Source: Byssochlamys sp. IMV 00236 (taxonomy: Eukaryota > Ascomycota > Eurotiomycetes > Eurotiales > Thermoascaceae). Taken from it: a stretch of 64,000 nucleotides of DNA. Location of the stretch: contig MSJH02000805.1 in the NCBI GenBank assembly GCA_001931875.2, positions 124,001-188,000 of the forward strand. The letters run 5' to 3'. The notes under the pieces were generated by a model, which made no database searches, was not told the origin of the DNA, and worked only from the letters and a program-made list of their open reading frames with translations. This document shows, one piece after another, positions 47,722 through 59,900 of this stretch (its first letter is position 1; each line of letters begins with the position of its first letter). Made by a program: the position numbers and the translations under genes.

Positions 47722-48160
47722 CGGCCCCAATTGTGGACCCGCGCGCCAACTCAACACTACCCTCCATGTCAACGAATGCCCATATAAAAATCATGATTTT
47801 GAAACTTTCCACATCGTTCCTGATCAACCAAGAGGCCTGATTCTTATAGCGATATCGAAAATAGAACAAACCTTCCCTTGCCACTATATTAAGTCAGTCA
47901 AGCCCCCAAAAAAGCAATGTCGGAGCCTGCCTACATGCAGGCCTCCCTCTTGTCGGGTTTCTCCCACGCCTTCTAGCTCCACCCACAGAGACAAGTAGGC
48001 TGAGCTAGTTGCTAGAGAATTCAAGCTCAGCGAGGTTCGCTCCAGAAGCAATGACTTTTAGACAGTTATTCGTTGACATGGAGGTGTTCGTTGAGCTGAC
48101 GGATCCGCGCGCCAACGCGGGTCCAGAATTGGGGCCGATTAAGTACTTGGTGGAGTACCG
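47722..48160. repeat. local inverted duplication flanking the right repeat copy
   Basis: The minus strand of 47722-47790 and the plus strand of 48069-48160 share ATTCGTTGACATGGAGG, GTTGAG-TG, GCGGGTCCA-AATTGGGG and CCGAT in the same order. A 10-15-base length difference lies in the middle. The two arms face each other around the repeat copy at 47927-48052. Both can be read as an FVDME...VEL peptide, suggesting they derive from one coding sequence, which I do not recognise. Confidence 0.7.
47927..48052 (-). repeat. inverted-repeat element, right copy
   Basis: The reverse complement of this stretch aligns with 37242-37371 from TCTGGAGC to GCAGGCTCC. It is more GC-rich than the left copy at the transition sites and lacks some of the CTGC repeats near the hairpin end. 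Confidence 0.8.
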
Positions 48161-48350
48161 ACTAAGTTGGCAGATGGGGGATATTTGTGCCGTATTGCCC
48201 CTCCGGTTGCATTTGGAATCTCATACTAACCTGCGTCTGCAACCTGAGTCAACGATGTATTAGATTCTATCTGCCTGAAGATTTGTAAATCGAGCCCAAC
48301 GTTGCCAGGATTCTCCCACCTTTCATACGACTCCATCATTCATCATTGTT

Positions 48351-50146
48351 ATGATGACTTCTTCTGAGTTCGAAGGTTTCGATGCCATCATCGTCGGTGG
48401 TGGCACGGCAGGATGTGTAGTCGCATCCAGACTTCGCCAGCGCAAACCATCCCTATCGGTACTGATCCTCGAAGCCGGTGGAGATCTGTCCCAGAACCCC
48501 CAGGTGTTTTCTGCACACGCTGGAATGTTACTCTTGGGCTCTGATGCCGACTGGAAATACATGATTACTCCCCAATCTCACCTGAACAATCGGCCTATTT
48601 ACTATGAGTCTGGCAAGGGTCTGTCGGGCAGTGCTGCGCTTAACAGTGGTGAGTGAATCGGTCCTTTACCACTCCATTCGCATAGTTTGATACTAACTTG
48701 TCTTCTATTAGGTGGATGGATTCGTGGTGATGCACAGGACTACGACCACTGGGCTCGTCAAGTATCTGATCAGCGCTGGAGTTATGAGGGCCTTCTCCCT
48801 TATTTCAAGCGCACTGAACACCATTACGACCCTAATGGCGACCCAGAACAGCACGGATTCGAGGGACCGATTCATACGTCTTCTGTCTCCTCAAGCGGAC
48901 GAAAATATCCACTGCGAGAGACGGTTAAGAATGCTTTTTTGGGCCTAGGTATTCGTGCTATTCACGACGCGAATAATGGTCATCCTCAAGGGATTGCAGA
49001 GCTAATAAACAATTTTCCTGATGGCCGCCGACAGCTGACGAGCCAAGTCTATCCACTGGATGGGGTCAAGGTTGTGACGGATGCCCTTGTCAAACGCGTG
49101 GTCCTCGATGATAGCAAAACCGCTACCGGCGTTGAATTGAAGGATGGCCGCATCTATTCTGTCCGTTCCGGTGGTGAGGTTATTGTTTCTGCAGGATCTT
49201 TGCGGACTCCCCAAGTCCTATTGCTATCTGGTATTGGCGATTCACAACAGCTGTCACAACACCAGATCCCACTGCAGATTGATCTGCCTGATGTTGGGCG
49301 CAATCTACATGATCATCTCATGGTCTTTCGATATTGGAAGCTGCGGGAGCCCGAGAAAGGTCTGGCCCTTGGTTCCCCACTGTTCAACGGGCCAAACTAC
49401 GATAAAGGTGGACCTGGAGAATGGATTGTGACGACGTCCGTTCCTTCAGAGGGGCTGCAGAATGCTTTAGCTAAAGATGAAGCAGACCCTACTGATAGTG
49501 ACCATCATTTAGTTAGAGGTCCTCGGAGCCATTTGGAGCTTACTACAATCTATGCCGCGTTTGGTGGGGAGCTCTCCGGCCTCAACATTCCCGTTGATGG
49601 AACGGCGATCATGAATTTCTTTATGGGCTGTTTACCAACATCTCGAGGATCCGTTACTCTACAGTCAAGTGATCCAGCCTCCCCTCCAGTTATCGACCCC
49701 AACTTTTACGCCACAGAAGCCGATCGATTCGTCATGCGGGAGGGCTGGAGACTATTATCGAGGCTCATGCTCGAAACCGCCGAAGGCAAGGCCCTTGTTC
49801 AGGAAGAGATCGTTCCTGATGGCCACGACTCACTTTCGAGTGATGCGCCAGACGAAAGTATCGATGCACGCATTCGGTTGGCTGGGATTACGACCTCTCA
49901 CCCTGCGGGTACAGCAAGCATGGGTACCGTGGTTGATGGCTCCCTGAGGGTCAAAGGTGCCAACAATCTGAGAATAGTCGATGCAAGTGTCGTAAGTCAA
50001 GGAATACTCGAATGGCGACATAGTCCGGTTATGGCTGACCTAAATATTAGATCCCCGTGCCGCTAGCATCCCACTATCAAGCAGCCGTCTATGCGATTGC
50101 CGAGCAAGCAGCTGATATCATTCTTGAGGAGAACCAGAGCCTGTAA
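48351..50146 (+). CDS. GMC-family FAD-dependent oxidoreductase, 3 exons
   Basis: Exons 48351-48648, 48712-49991 and 50051-50146 give 557 aa. Introns of 63 and 59 nt have GTGAGT and GTAAGT donors. The FAD-binding motif IIVGGGTAGCVVASRL is at the N-terminus, followed by the GMC signature around GLSGSAALNSGGWIRG and the second signature GGEVIVSAGSLRTPQVLLLS. The active-site His is in SHPAGTASMG. The second catalytic His (SHYQ) lies in the short last exon, so that exon is essential. There is no signal peptide, unlike secreted glucose oxidases. It probably oxidises an alcohol in the cytosol; substrate unknown. Genes of this type are common in secondary-metabolite clusters. Start: the first of two Met codons. 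Confidence 0.93.
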
Positions 50147-50957
50147 TTTTTCGAGTTTCAGATCGATGCTGATGATCGACTAATGCATGTATACATTGGC
50201 GTTGGCATCCGCCCGAGAATGACTCCTTTGTTCCCCGAAGCGTTGGTAGGCTCGCCTCTATTGATGGCAGACGTTGCGATGAGTGGCCATGCATTGAGTG
50301 CCAGCAATTTCACGGAGATTCCTACGAGAATTCGATCTACGCTGTCCCGATTTGATGAGAAGGATTATGGCGCTGAATTATATCGGACAGCATATCAATT
50401 AAGTCCATATATATGGAACGCGAGAATATTGCCTGAAAGCGAAAAAGGCCCCCAAAATCTTTACTCCATGCATACTGCAGACTAATAACCGCCCGCTCTG
50501 TTGTAGAACCCATCATCGTTGTCCCACGTATATACCGGTTCCCTGCATCACCTTCATGCGGGGGGCCAAATGTAAGGATAAACGCATAGGGGGGCCAAAA
50601 CCAGCCAGCTAATAGAGTAAACATCAGCCCCAGACTTCAGCCCTTTGCTTGTTGGTTGCATTTCCTTATTGGGTCCGCTCGTTGCAAGCAATACTGTCTT
50701 ATTTTTCTTATCGCATTTCGCGGAGGGGTTCACATTGTAGCCTGTAGGATGATCATAGGACTAAAGAGGAATCCCAGTAAAGTCCTGGGGACTCTGTTGT
50801 CATTTACATGAGGGCATTTCCGAAACAACATGCATTTTCTTTTGTCTTAATCTCATCCTTCGGCGTTCGTCTTGTTTGCTAACTTTTTCTTCTTGCTGTC
50901 GCTTTTCTAGGCCAGAAGTGTGATCACTATCATTTGATTGATAACATACCCCGCTTT
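50147..50957. other. 0.8-kb spacer
   Basis: No supported gene. A 100-codon plus frame at 50183-50485 and its antisense have no family features. Confidence 0.4.
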
Positions 50958-52095
50958 ATGGCTATCACGGCTTCCCCAAGCAGCGGTGGGAAAGTTCCCG
51001 CAGATGGGGCGAGTGCTATGGCTATCAGACAAATCATCGCCAGTGTTGTAATGCCTACAATCGCCATCATAGCGACTGGACTCCGGTTCTTAGCGCGAAG
51101 GATGAGGCGGGCGAAGCCGGGAATTGAGGATTGGTTAATTGTCGGAGGTTCAGTATGGACGATTGCATATGGAATATGTAATATACTATGTAAGTGCTCT
51201 TTCTTTCTTTTTTCAGCATTTGTCATTTCGAACTCTAGATATGTACTAATTCTTCAAACTCAGCGGCCACACTAGGTGCAGTTGAATGGTCATCTGCAGT
51301 GCTAATTGAGGCTGGCCAGAACGATCATGTTATTGCTCAACTCGAGGTTCGTTGTGGGTTCATTTCTACAGAAGCAGATCAAGAACGAAAGATGGAAAAG
51401 GTTGAACTGACAACAAAAATTGTGATCCATATATATAGCTTGCCATTGCTGGCCAGGTCCTCTACGCATTGGCGCTTGGGTGCGTCAAAGTCAGTATCTG
51501 TTTGCAATTAATTGGGATCTTTAGGATCCACCGGTTGTTCCGATCGTTAGCATCTGTCGTTCTCATACTCAGTATCTGCTGGTCTCTCCAGACGATTCTA
51601 ATCGCATTCCTGCTCTGCCGGCCTCTCTCACGCAACTGGGTCAAGCAGGGCGAAGGAACCTGCGGCAACATACACGGAGCCTACATTGCAATTGGAATCG
51701 TGGATATATTTACGGATACATTGATCTTCTTGCTACCAATCCCAATGATCCAGACACTCCAGGTGCCAACGCGCACCAAATTGGCGACCATGGCCATCTT
51801 CGCCCTGGGCGGGTTGACAATTGGTGCGGGCATCGCACGAATTGTGGAGGTGTCGCGTGTCGAGTTCAACCCCTCCGACGTCGAGCCAGGCGTCAAATTT
51901 ATCGTGTGGTCCATCGTGGAGCCAAGCATCGGAGTCACAGTTGCTTGTATGCTGGTTATGAGGCCGTTGTTTGTGCGGATCAGTGAAAGTCTCTCATCGT
52001 GGGCCCCGTGGAGGACACAGAACAGCGATCAAGGGAACAATTATGCCGGTCTGAGAAGGTACTCCAAGGAAAGCAGCGCTTCACGAGCACGATAA
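50958..52095 (+). CDS. rhodopsin-domain seven-helix membrane protein (fungal SAT4/CFEM-GPCR type), 3 exons
   Basis: Exons 50958-51189, 51264-51346 and 51457-52095 give 317 aa; an in-frame Met at 50934 could add 8 residues. The first intron has GTAAGT, while the second has the weaker donor GTTCGT, but phase and continuity are good. Seven hydrophobic segments alternate with short loops. Family marks include RFLARRMRRAKPGIEDWL after helix 1, a CRPLSRNW loop and FTDTLIFLLPIPMI, ending in a cytoplasmic Ser/Arg tail. These proteins carry the fungal rhodopsin domain; the ligand is unknown and no retinal Lys is expected. Neighbouring the GMC gene, it may belong to the same accessory block. Confidence 0.88.
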
Positions 52096-52825
52096 GTCAT
52101 CAGTTCGTCAAACTATATCCTGAATTCAATGGGACCCTCCTGAACAGCATAACATCTGCGAACGAAGGGTCTATCAACATCTTCCTGAACCGGGATCAAG
52201 AACGAGATGGAGTATCCAGTCATTCTGATCATCAGACAGTAGCATCTTCGTCATCTGGCAAAGAACAGTTCCCTATACATGTGGTTTGACTTGTTCTCTG
52301 TATATTATTCGTCGCACTTTGCAGCTTTCACTGTCGGGTTAAAGAGAGCGTCTCGACGGAGTTGTTGACTTGTTTCACGGGAGGTATTAATTTGACTACT
52401 GTCACTCCATGACAATTATATATACGTATATAGAAAATATTGAGAATGCCGCTGAACGTACAGCCAATATATCATTGCAGTAACGGTTGCTATGTAGCAG
52501 CCCTTTGATTGGAGTCCTGCTCCCTAGGTGCGTATATTGCCGTATTCAGCAGGTGACACGGTAAGGCTAATGTTGCCCTTTGGTGTCCCCGAAGCAATGC
52601 CATAAAATAATAAGAAAACAAAGGCACCATACGCAGAGACGAGCTAGCGATGAATCTCGAGAAACTCCTTGCGCCAGATATACTCAGCGCCAACCCGCAG
52701 AACCAAAGCAACTGGGAGAGCAGAAAGAGATGATCGATGACATATTCTTAGACAACCTGTTCCCCTTTATGCACGAGCCGATTAACTGCCTCTCATCTGC
52801 ATATATTGCAACGCGCCACAATGCT
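52096..52825. other. 0.7-kb convergent spacer
   Basis: Lies between the 3' ends of the rhodopsin-domain and single-pass membrane genes. No gene seen. Confidence 0.45.
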
Positions 52826-53982
52826 CTAATGGTGGTTATCATCGCCGCTAATTACACTGCCAACTTCTGACCAGCTTGCAGGAGTAGAAATACCATCGAC
52901 CAGGTGACCATTGTCGCTTAACGTGCCATCTGATGACGCATCTGAAATGTCATGGCGGACATGGGTCAGGCTTCCGGCGATTGAAGACGCAGATGAGATA
53001 CCACGCTGATGACCCTGGTCGTCTGAAAACGGCGACTGGGTGCCCGCATTATCTGCATCATGCAGCAGCTCTGGACGAGCATAATAGAAGCCAGATTCCA
53101 TATCTACACTGTGATTTGTTGATGACCTGCGTGAGGCAACTGAGAAAAATTCGGACTCTGTCAATGGCTGCTGTTCTGTGTGCTGATCTGCCCAGCCAGC
53201 ATCAGCTTCTGGGAATTCCGAGGTCGGTGTGAGGTCGACGAGTGCTTCAGAAGGGTGGTTAGACGAGATTTCAGAAGGAACAGCAATTCGCAGTCTATCG
53301 CGACCAGCAGTTTCCAGAAGGTCGCGTTGGTACTGAGACTGCTCTTCCGAGTTGACCCTAGTCTCCGATTGCCCTCGTCGGTTTGAAACCTCCGAAAGGT
53401 CCATGTCAATAGCTGTCGACCTTGCCAGAGGCTCATCAAGAATTCCAAGATCTTCATCATTCTTGAGATTCCCATGTTCGTCTACTAGTGTATCAAAGGT
53501 ACCACTCGAACTGGAGGCCTTCCTTCGTCGTCGGGCCTCCAGCAGAGCGCCTCGCCGCATAATCTCTTCTCGAGCTCTCCGCCTTCGCTCTTCAGCCGCC
53601 TCACCCATCTCCTCCGTCATGGAGATATCCTCCGGACGAGAGTCGCCTGGATGGATTTCATCTCCAAGGCTGTGAAGGGCCACCGCGATCTTCCGACGAG
53701 AGTTGCTTACCCATTGTCGAACTTGAGGATTTTCGTACGCCGCGATGCCTGCAGCAACCAGTACAGAGACAGTAATGATGAGCCCTATGTCCCTGTGTCA
53801 GTGCTGCTATATCTAACGCCAGCTCTAGTCACACATGGGGGAGAAATGGGTGGGAACATAGACCGACGCATGTAGATTTAAACATCGACCGCGCCTATCC
53901 ACACCGCCCCGGCTCTATCCGGTGATGGTATGCATGCCAATCAGGGGCTGCCAAACTCACCTTTTGCCAACGGCGCAGTCAT
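52826..53982 (-). CDS. single-pass membrane protein with a disordered tail, 2 exons
   Basis: Exons 53982-53961 and 53784-52826 give 326 aa. The small first exon (MTAPLAKG) is separated by a 176-nt intron from GLIITVSVLVAAGIAAY, the only membrane helix. It is followed by a conserved-looking basic stretch (ENPQVRQWVSNSRRKIAVAL) and an Arg-rich helix EERRRRAREEIMRRG. The rest is acidic/Ser-rich and disordered. The build suggests an organelle-membrane protein with the tail in the cytosol. I do not recognise a named family. Missing the first exon leaves a frame that begins after the helix. It is divergent from ask1. Confidence 0.82.
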
Positions 53983-54334
53983 CGTGAGTCGAGACAGATC
54001 TTGGGGAGCCTTTTCCCCGCCAAGACAGCTTGGATAAGATGAGTGAAATAATATATCCCAGTGCTTTGGGAGGCAAAAGAGAAGGCGAAGAGGAGAAACG
54101 AAGCAGCCTGGCAGTCTCGGCGATAGCGGCCGATAGAGCGCGTCATGCCCCGCTGAGGGTCCCGCACGTGGTTCCAGAAGCCCTTATCCGCAGGCCCTAA
54201 CAACTGTCCCCTTTCGGACAAGCTGTCTCTCCACCGGCACGCGTTGATGAGGGAGTTGGAGATAGCATCAGCATCTGCCATTCCATCCACAGAGCAGGAT
54301 ATCTATTCTATTCTGTGCATTGGAATCCCTCAAT
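53983..54334. promoter_or_regulatory. shared divergent promoter region
   Basis: About 350 bases separate the start codons of the membrane protein and ask1. No strong TATA element is visible, consistent with two housekeeping genes. Confidence 0.5.
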
Positions 54335-55858
54335 ATGTCTCGTCCTACCATCCCGCCACAGCGAAACCTGACGCTCACAGAGGAGTTGGAAAAGCTCGAG
54401 CAGTCCATTACTCTAACACTGCAAGGTGAGTAAACAATAGCCTGTACTTGAACATCCGATCCGTTAGAGAGTCAGGGGAGCTTACTGATCATTATATCTT
54501 GTCAGAGATCGATTCAAATTTCAGTCGAGCCCATCGCATTGTCACAACAAGTATTCTCCCGATCGTGGAACAATACGCGGAACACTCGAGAGATGTCTGG
54601 GAGGGCGCAAAGGTGGGCAACGGGTGGATTGGATCGACACTGTACATGGCAACTAACAGGTCTTCCTGCTACAGTTCTGGAAACAATTCTTCGAAGCGAG
54701 TGCCAATGTCTCATTATCGGGTTACGAAGATCAGCCCAACGAGGACGCAACGGAACAGGAACCGACAGTAACTGAAGGAGACACGACGGCAGCCGACACC
54801 ACCCAAACTGCTGAAGAGCACACTTCATACGAAGACCAATCCTCGCAACATATCGACCTCGAAAATGAAGAAGACGAAGATTTGAACTTTTCGTCACTCT
54901 CCCTATCTCAGGGCCACAGTACTCCCAGAGTGCATCCTAGTCAGAAAACAAAAATCGAGGATGACGTGACGAGTTCATCCATTCCATATCCGTCGCCATA
55001 CGAAGCTCTACGGCAAGAAGTCGTGGAAACGGAGGCGCCGTCCGTGTTACGGGACGCAGCTCCTAGCACTCCTGGGAAGTTTACGTCGCGCACCCATGAT
55101 ATAACGGAGGACATCTCAGTGACACCTGGTTCCTCACCTTTCATCCCCCCAGCATCCCATATCAAGCAGGAAACGGCCCAGAAAAGCAAATACCAAAAGC
55201 CAACCGACCCTGTCCTTCATCGTGTGCTGGATAAGACCTACCGCGTCCAGGCCACGCCCTTGGGCAAGGGATACGGCAACACCCGCAGCAAGTTCGCCAT
55301 AACGCCCAAGACGAAGCCGGCATCGAAATACAACTTCGATGATTCACCCATCTCCAGTCCCGAGCCGGAGGCGCCCCAGCTTCACGCGGAGATATTCTCT
55401 TCCCCTCTTAAAGGCGAGACCCCGGCTACCAATCGCAAGCGCCGTACAAGCAGCATACCTCATATGACTCCGAAGCCAGGCATCAGTGTCCTGACACCAG
55501 CGAAGAAATTCACTGGAAAGTCCGCCATCTTTGATAGCGATGACGATCTCGATAATGAGGATGAGTTTGGCTACAGCCCGCCTAAGACTATGCAGTTCCA
55601 TATCCCGCAGAGTCGACTCATGAAAACTCCTGGTATGTTACGTACCCTCCTTACACATTTCCATACTTTCCCTTGTCCTTGTCCTTGTATTTGCGACGCA
55701 GCTCCTGATATATCATTGAAATAGCCAAAGAAGCATCCAGACGCATAGTAGAAGATCTTCTCGCAACCGCAGGCGGCGACGACATCAGCGATACCTACGA
55801 CGAACAAAGTCCGAGCGTCATCGGCCGTGCCAAGGCACTGGAGGACGAGACGTTCTAA
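54335..55858 (+). CDS. ask1: DASH/Dam1 complex subunit Ask1, 4 exons
   Basis: Exons 54335-54425, 54506-54612, 54675-55632 and 55725-55858 give 429 aa. The conserved Ask1 domain at the N-terminus is plain: LTLTEELEKLEQSITLTLQE, IDSNFSRAHRIVTTSILPIV and the EQYAEHSRDVWEGAKFWKQF region. It is assembled only when the first three exons are joined. The long rest is acidic and Ser/Thr-Pro-rich, with many SP/TP sites expected for Cdk control. The last exon ends IGRAKALEDETF. Ask1 is a kinetochore protein in the ring that couples chromosomes to microtubules in mitosis. The third intron is longest (92 nt). Confidence 0.95.
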
Positions 55859-56933
55859 CGGCATGAAATACGTATGAAGATATAGCTATCTGGTAGAATC
55901 TTAGCTGATTATGTCTCGTGCTGTACATATCATACTTCACTATCCATTTCATGTCAGGCATTCTACTTCCTGAAATAGCATGTAGAATTCGTATGCAACA
56001 GTGTATAGGTTATAAAGCCAAGTCCTCATGTAATAATTCTCAGAGACTTTCTACTTAGGTAATTCGTGACGGGATATTCCCACGCTGTTGCTCGAGCGAG
56101 CTCCGTCCATGGAGATAAATCGCCCGAGCTTGTCGGAGAATCCACGCATCATGCAGCTGAAACCCAGCCTGCCAAGTCCTAGAAAATGACCCATCTTACT
56201 TTACTGACATGACCGGAGGGAAAGCTTAATGCCGTCTGAACACGACAGCTCAATTCATTTCTAGTAAAACACATTTCATACTCACCGCTGCTAAACGCTC
56301 AAAAGCTCGCTAGCTAGCTAACATGTTCAAACATTCGCTCGCAAATAGTTCGCTCGAGGAAACAAATCGAGAGGAGACCAAGTTTGGTACATCGGGGCAT
56401 GGAAGAAGACCACCCGGTAGTTTTGAAATTCACAAAGCAAGAAAAAAGAAGAAGAAACAAAGGAAAATGGGTATAATCCTGACATGAGCAAAAAGAGCAC
56501 GTAGGCGAGGCCATCTCGTTGGGGAATGGCATGTCGCTGAAGGAAACTAGCTTCGAGCCTGCGGGAAGTATTAAAAAATGGTGAGCTGGTGTGGTAAAAA
56601 AGCTCGCTCGGAATCGAAGCTGGAGGAGACATGCATGGGTATCAACCATGAGGGCGCTGTCGTGAATGAATACAGAAGCAAGAAAAGAGAAAATCCGCGC
56701 CATGATATGTACACGTTCTCCACCCCTGAGAGAGTCTTCAAATATGAAGCGTATCCGTAATTTCCCAAGGGTAAACTGAACAAGAGCACATTCAAATGTC
56801 CATGGACAAATCCAACCACTCCAATGTACGAAACCGACGAACGGACATCTCTGAGAAGCGATAGTGAAACTGATGCACTTTCGCGTTATGCGATCAAAAG
56901 ATTCGGTCTGGAATGCCAGGCATGTCTTGTCGA
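55859..56933. other. 1.1-kb convergent spacer
   Basis: Between ask1 and the RhoGAP 3' end. Overlapping frames around 56314-56819 are hydrophobic or pyrimidine-driven and look like 3' UTR sequence. Confidence 0.45.
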
Positions 56934-59900
56934 CTAGCCTTGCAGACCCATAAACACCTCCTGACAGTTTTCGACCAAGAACTTGAGGGCCTCGTTCTTC
57001 TTCTGAACATCGGTCATCTCACGCGCCAGACTTTCCGGCCTCATGATCGTGGGTGCGAACACTACAGCTATGTTCTGGCTGGTCATCAGATTCTCCGGCT
57101 CACGCTCAACAACCCGTTTCAGATGGAACATCAGAAACTCAAGCACATCCCTGTGGACGCGCGGAAGTTTCTGGAGGCATTTCTGTAAAGCTTCAATGCG
57201 AGCAGATGCTGGCTCGATTTCGTTCGTCTCCAAGAACTCATCGTAGACATCATACGTGATAAGAGGCGTGGGCAGTTTCCGGAAGTACTGCTTAAGAGCA
57301 GAGGTGACGGCGTGTATATCTAGGTCCGGGTCCGAGATATCATAGTCAAGTGGGGAACGCTCAAATCCATCCCGAATCATCTGGGTAATTGAGCTGGCAC
57401 CCGATTTACGGTAAATGCCCTCCATGTCCATACCTGAAAACGAAGACGGGTTAGTTTCTCTAGGAAATGTCTAAATTGTGGAAAGCCTACCTCGCAGCTC
57501 AACTTCCTGGATGCAGCGGGTCACAATGGCAGGAATGATACTCTTTTCCTGCTCCAAACGCTGCTCGAGGTCGACTCCAAACAGGCCTAGGGGCCAAGTT
57601 AGCATGTGATACTCAGTCAGATTTACGTGTGTTGAAAACATACCAGTTCCGGCGGGCTCAGTCGGTCCATTAAGTTGGTTCTTGGGCGTGACCTGCTTGT
57701 TCTTCTGGTTCCCGAAGAAACCAAAGCCCTGGCGGCTTGGGTCCTGCGTCTGAGAGCGTGGCAATGCAGAAACGGGCTCTTGAGCCGGCGCAGTTGAACT
57801 GTATGCTACAACATCCGGCTTGGGCTCGCTGGAGGAGAAAGCGCCCTTCAGGCCCTTGGTGACACCCTTGGCGACATTCTGGCCCCCCTTCTTCCAGTTA
57901 AATTTACGGGGCTGTCCCTTGCGAATACTGACGACCTGAGGACCTGGAACGATGGTTGCAGCATCAGCCTCTTCTTGGTGGATGTTCGTCGTCGAGATGG
58001 ACGTAGACAAATCATTTGTTGAGGTCTTTAGTGCCTCGACGGCTGTAAGGGACTTTCCCTTTGAATGGGAATAGATTCCAAGGCCGTTGCCATGGTGGTT
58101 CTCCGTGGCGGTATCGGCTTTGTACAGCTCTTGAATTTGAGATACAAGCTGGTTGTTCAATTCTGCCAACTGGGCGTTCTTTGACGACAGCTGTTCGAAC
58201 TCTTTAAAACTCTTGTCCTTCATACGTGACAAGTTCGAAAGTTCCTCCAGCGTTTGGTTGCGTTTCTGGATCATCTCTTCAATCTGCGGTGTGAAAGAGT
58301 CTTTGAGCTGTTGGATTGCTTCGACAAACTCACGGAGGACGTTGCTTGTGAGCTTGCCGACATCCAAACCTCCGCTACCGCCATGCTTCTCTGCTTCAAG
58401 GTGATCCGTAAGGACCTTTAGTTCTCGGAGGACGATTTCCTTCTGCGCATCAAGGACAACCATAGTAGAACGTTTCTCGTTGAGCTCTGTATTGACCTTG
58501 TTGACATCAGCAGTGGCTTTAAGAGCGCCTTCAAGCTCCGCAATCTTCTGATCTCTTTCTAGTACTCTCTGGCGCTCCCGCTGTAATTCATGCCTCAGCT
58601 GGATTATTTCATCGCGAGGATCTGGAGAGCTGGCTATAGGACTGCTGTTGTCGAACGCAGACCCATTTGCAGGCGACCTGGGCCATTTAGAGTCCTTTGA
58701 CAGACGCGAACCCTTCTCACTGAAGCTTCGACCGTGGCGGACGGAGTTAGACACCCGACGGAAAAAGGATTCACTGTGTATGTCCTCGTCTGTACCCAGG
58801 ATGCGAGCCATGTCCTCGTCCATAGAAAACTCTCCCCCGCCGCTATAGTGAAGTAATGACGGAGAAGCCCCAAGGTCTGCCGGGCGTTGGGGATCAGACT
58901 GCGCCGACTCATTGCGACCATGCTGGGGGCGGTTCTCAGGGGAAGTTGGAACACCGCGCAACAGCGAACTAGTCTCTTTAGACATCTCTCCAGCAAGTCT
59001 AAAAGCGGAAGATTCCAAAGACTGCCTGGGCTCTCTCCCAATCCCAACCCTAGAGAGTGAAGTGGCGTCGAGGGACGAGGATGGAGATTCACTGCCAACC
59101 TCACCCTGGCCAGCCGGCGCCTTTACTGATGATGGAGAGCCCACTCCTTTGCGCTGAATCTGGTGCGTTTTGTTCTCGAGCGAGTCTCCTCGTTTGGGAG
59201 GATACTGCATACCTTGAGCAGGGGGCCTAAATGAACGAGCGGATTCGCTTGACGCATGCTCGTGGAGCCTGCGAAGTTCATGCGAGGGCCTTGGAGAGGC
59301 TCCCTCTCCACCTGAGCTGGCCGGCCGTGGGACAAACGCCTCAGATCGAAGGATGTCTCTGCTGAGATAGTCTGAACGATCAAGGTTCGGCACGGTGTTG
59401 GAGGTCGACATGCCTTCCCTAGTGAAGGCAAGAAGATCTGATTTGGAACTGTGAGCTGAACCAGGGCGTCTGCCTTTTGGCGCGTCTTGCAGTTTGAATG
59501 TTTCACCGCCTTCATTGTTATTCTGTGAGGCGCTGCGCGTAGAAGTGTCTTGGTGTTTGCCAGCAAACTCTTCCTGTCGCCAACGCGTCGGATCAATGTT
59601 AGATGGTTCACGGCCCCTCTCCTGGTATGCGATATGTGGCGAGGAGCCGTGCGAAGGAGGCTCATAGGCCTTTCCTTGCAGAAACTCCTGTCTATCCTCG
59701 GCATCTTTATGGGAGGATCCATTTGGCGCCGTTTGAAAGTAACCATCCTGGTGAGACTGGGATGGACGCTCCTCTGGGGTGGGATCAAAGGCAACTGGTA
59801 TCAAGAATTCCTCTCCAGCATCCGGTTCTGGTTCTGACTTCCGCGACAGGAGCGAGTGACGATTAGGAGCACGATATGTGCTTGAAGGCAGCAAAAGGTC

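Noticed and set aside
48009..48263. 84-codon frame with VEYRLSWQMGDIC, considered as a terpene synthase fragment
   Set aside because: Only a faint likeness to the region around the second metal motif; it is reported only as part of the inverted duplication.
59123..59794. 223-codon minus frame within the RhoGAP gene
   Set aside because: Alternative frame of the disordered exon; the LIM/GAP frame is continuous and conserved.
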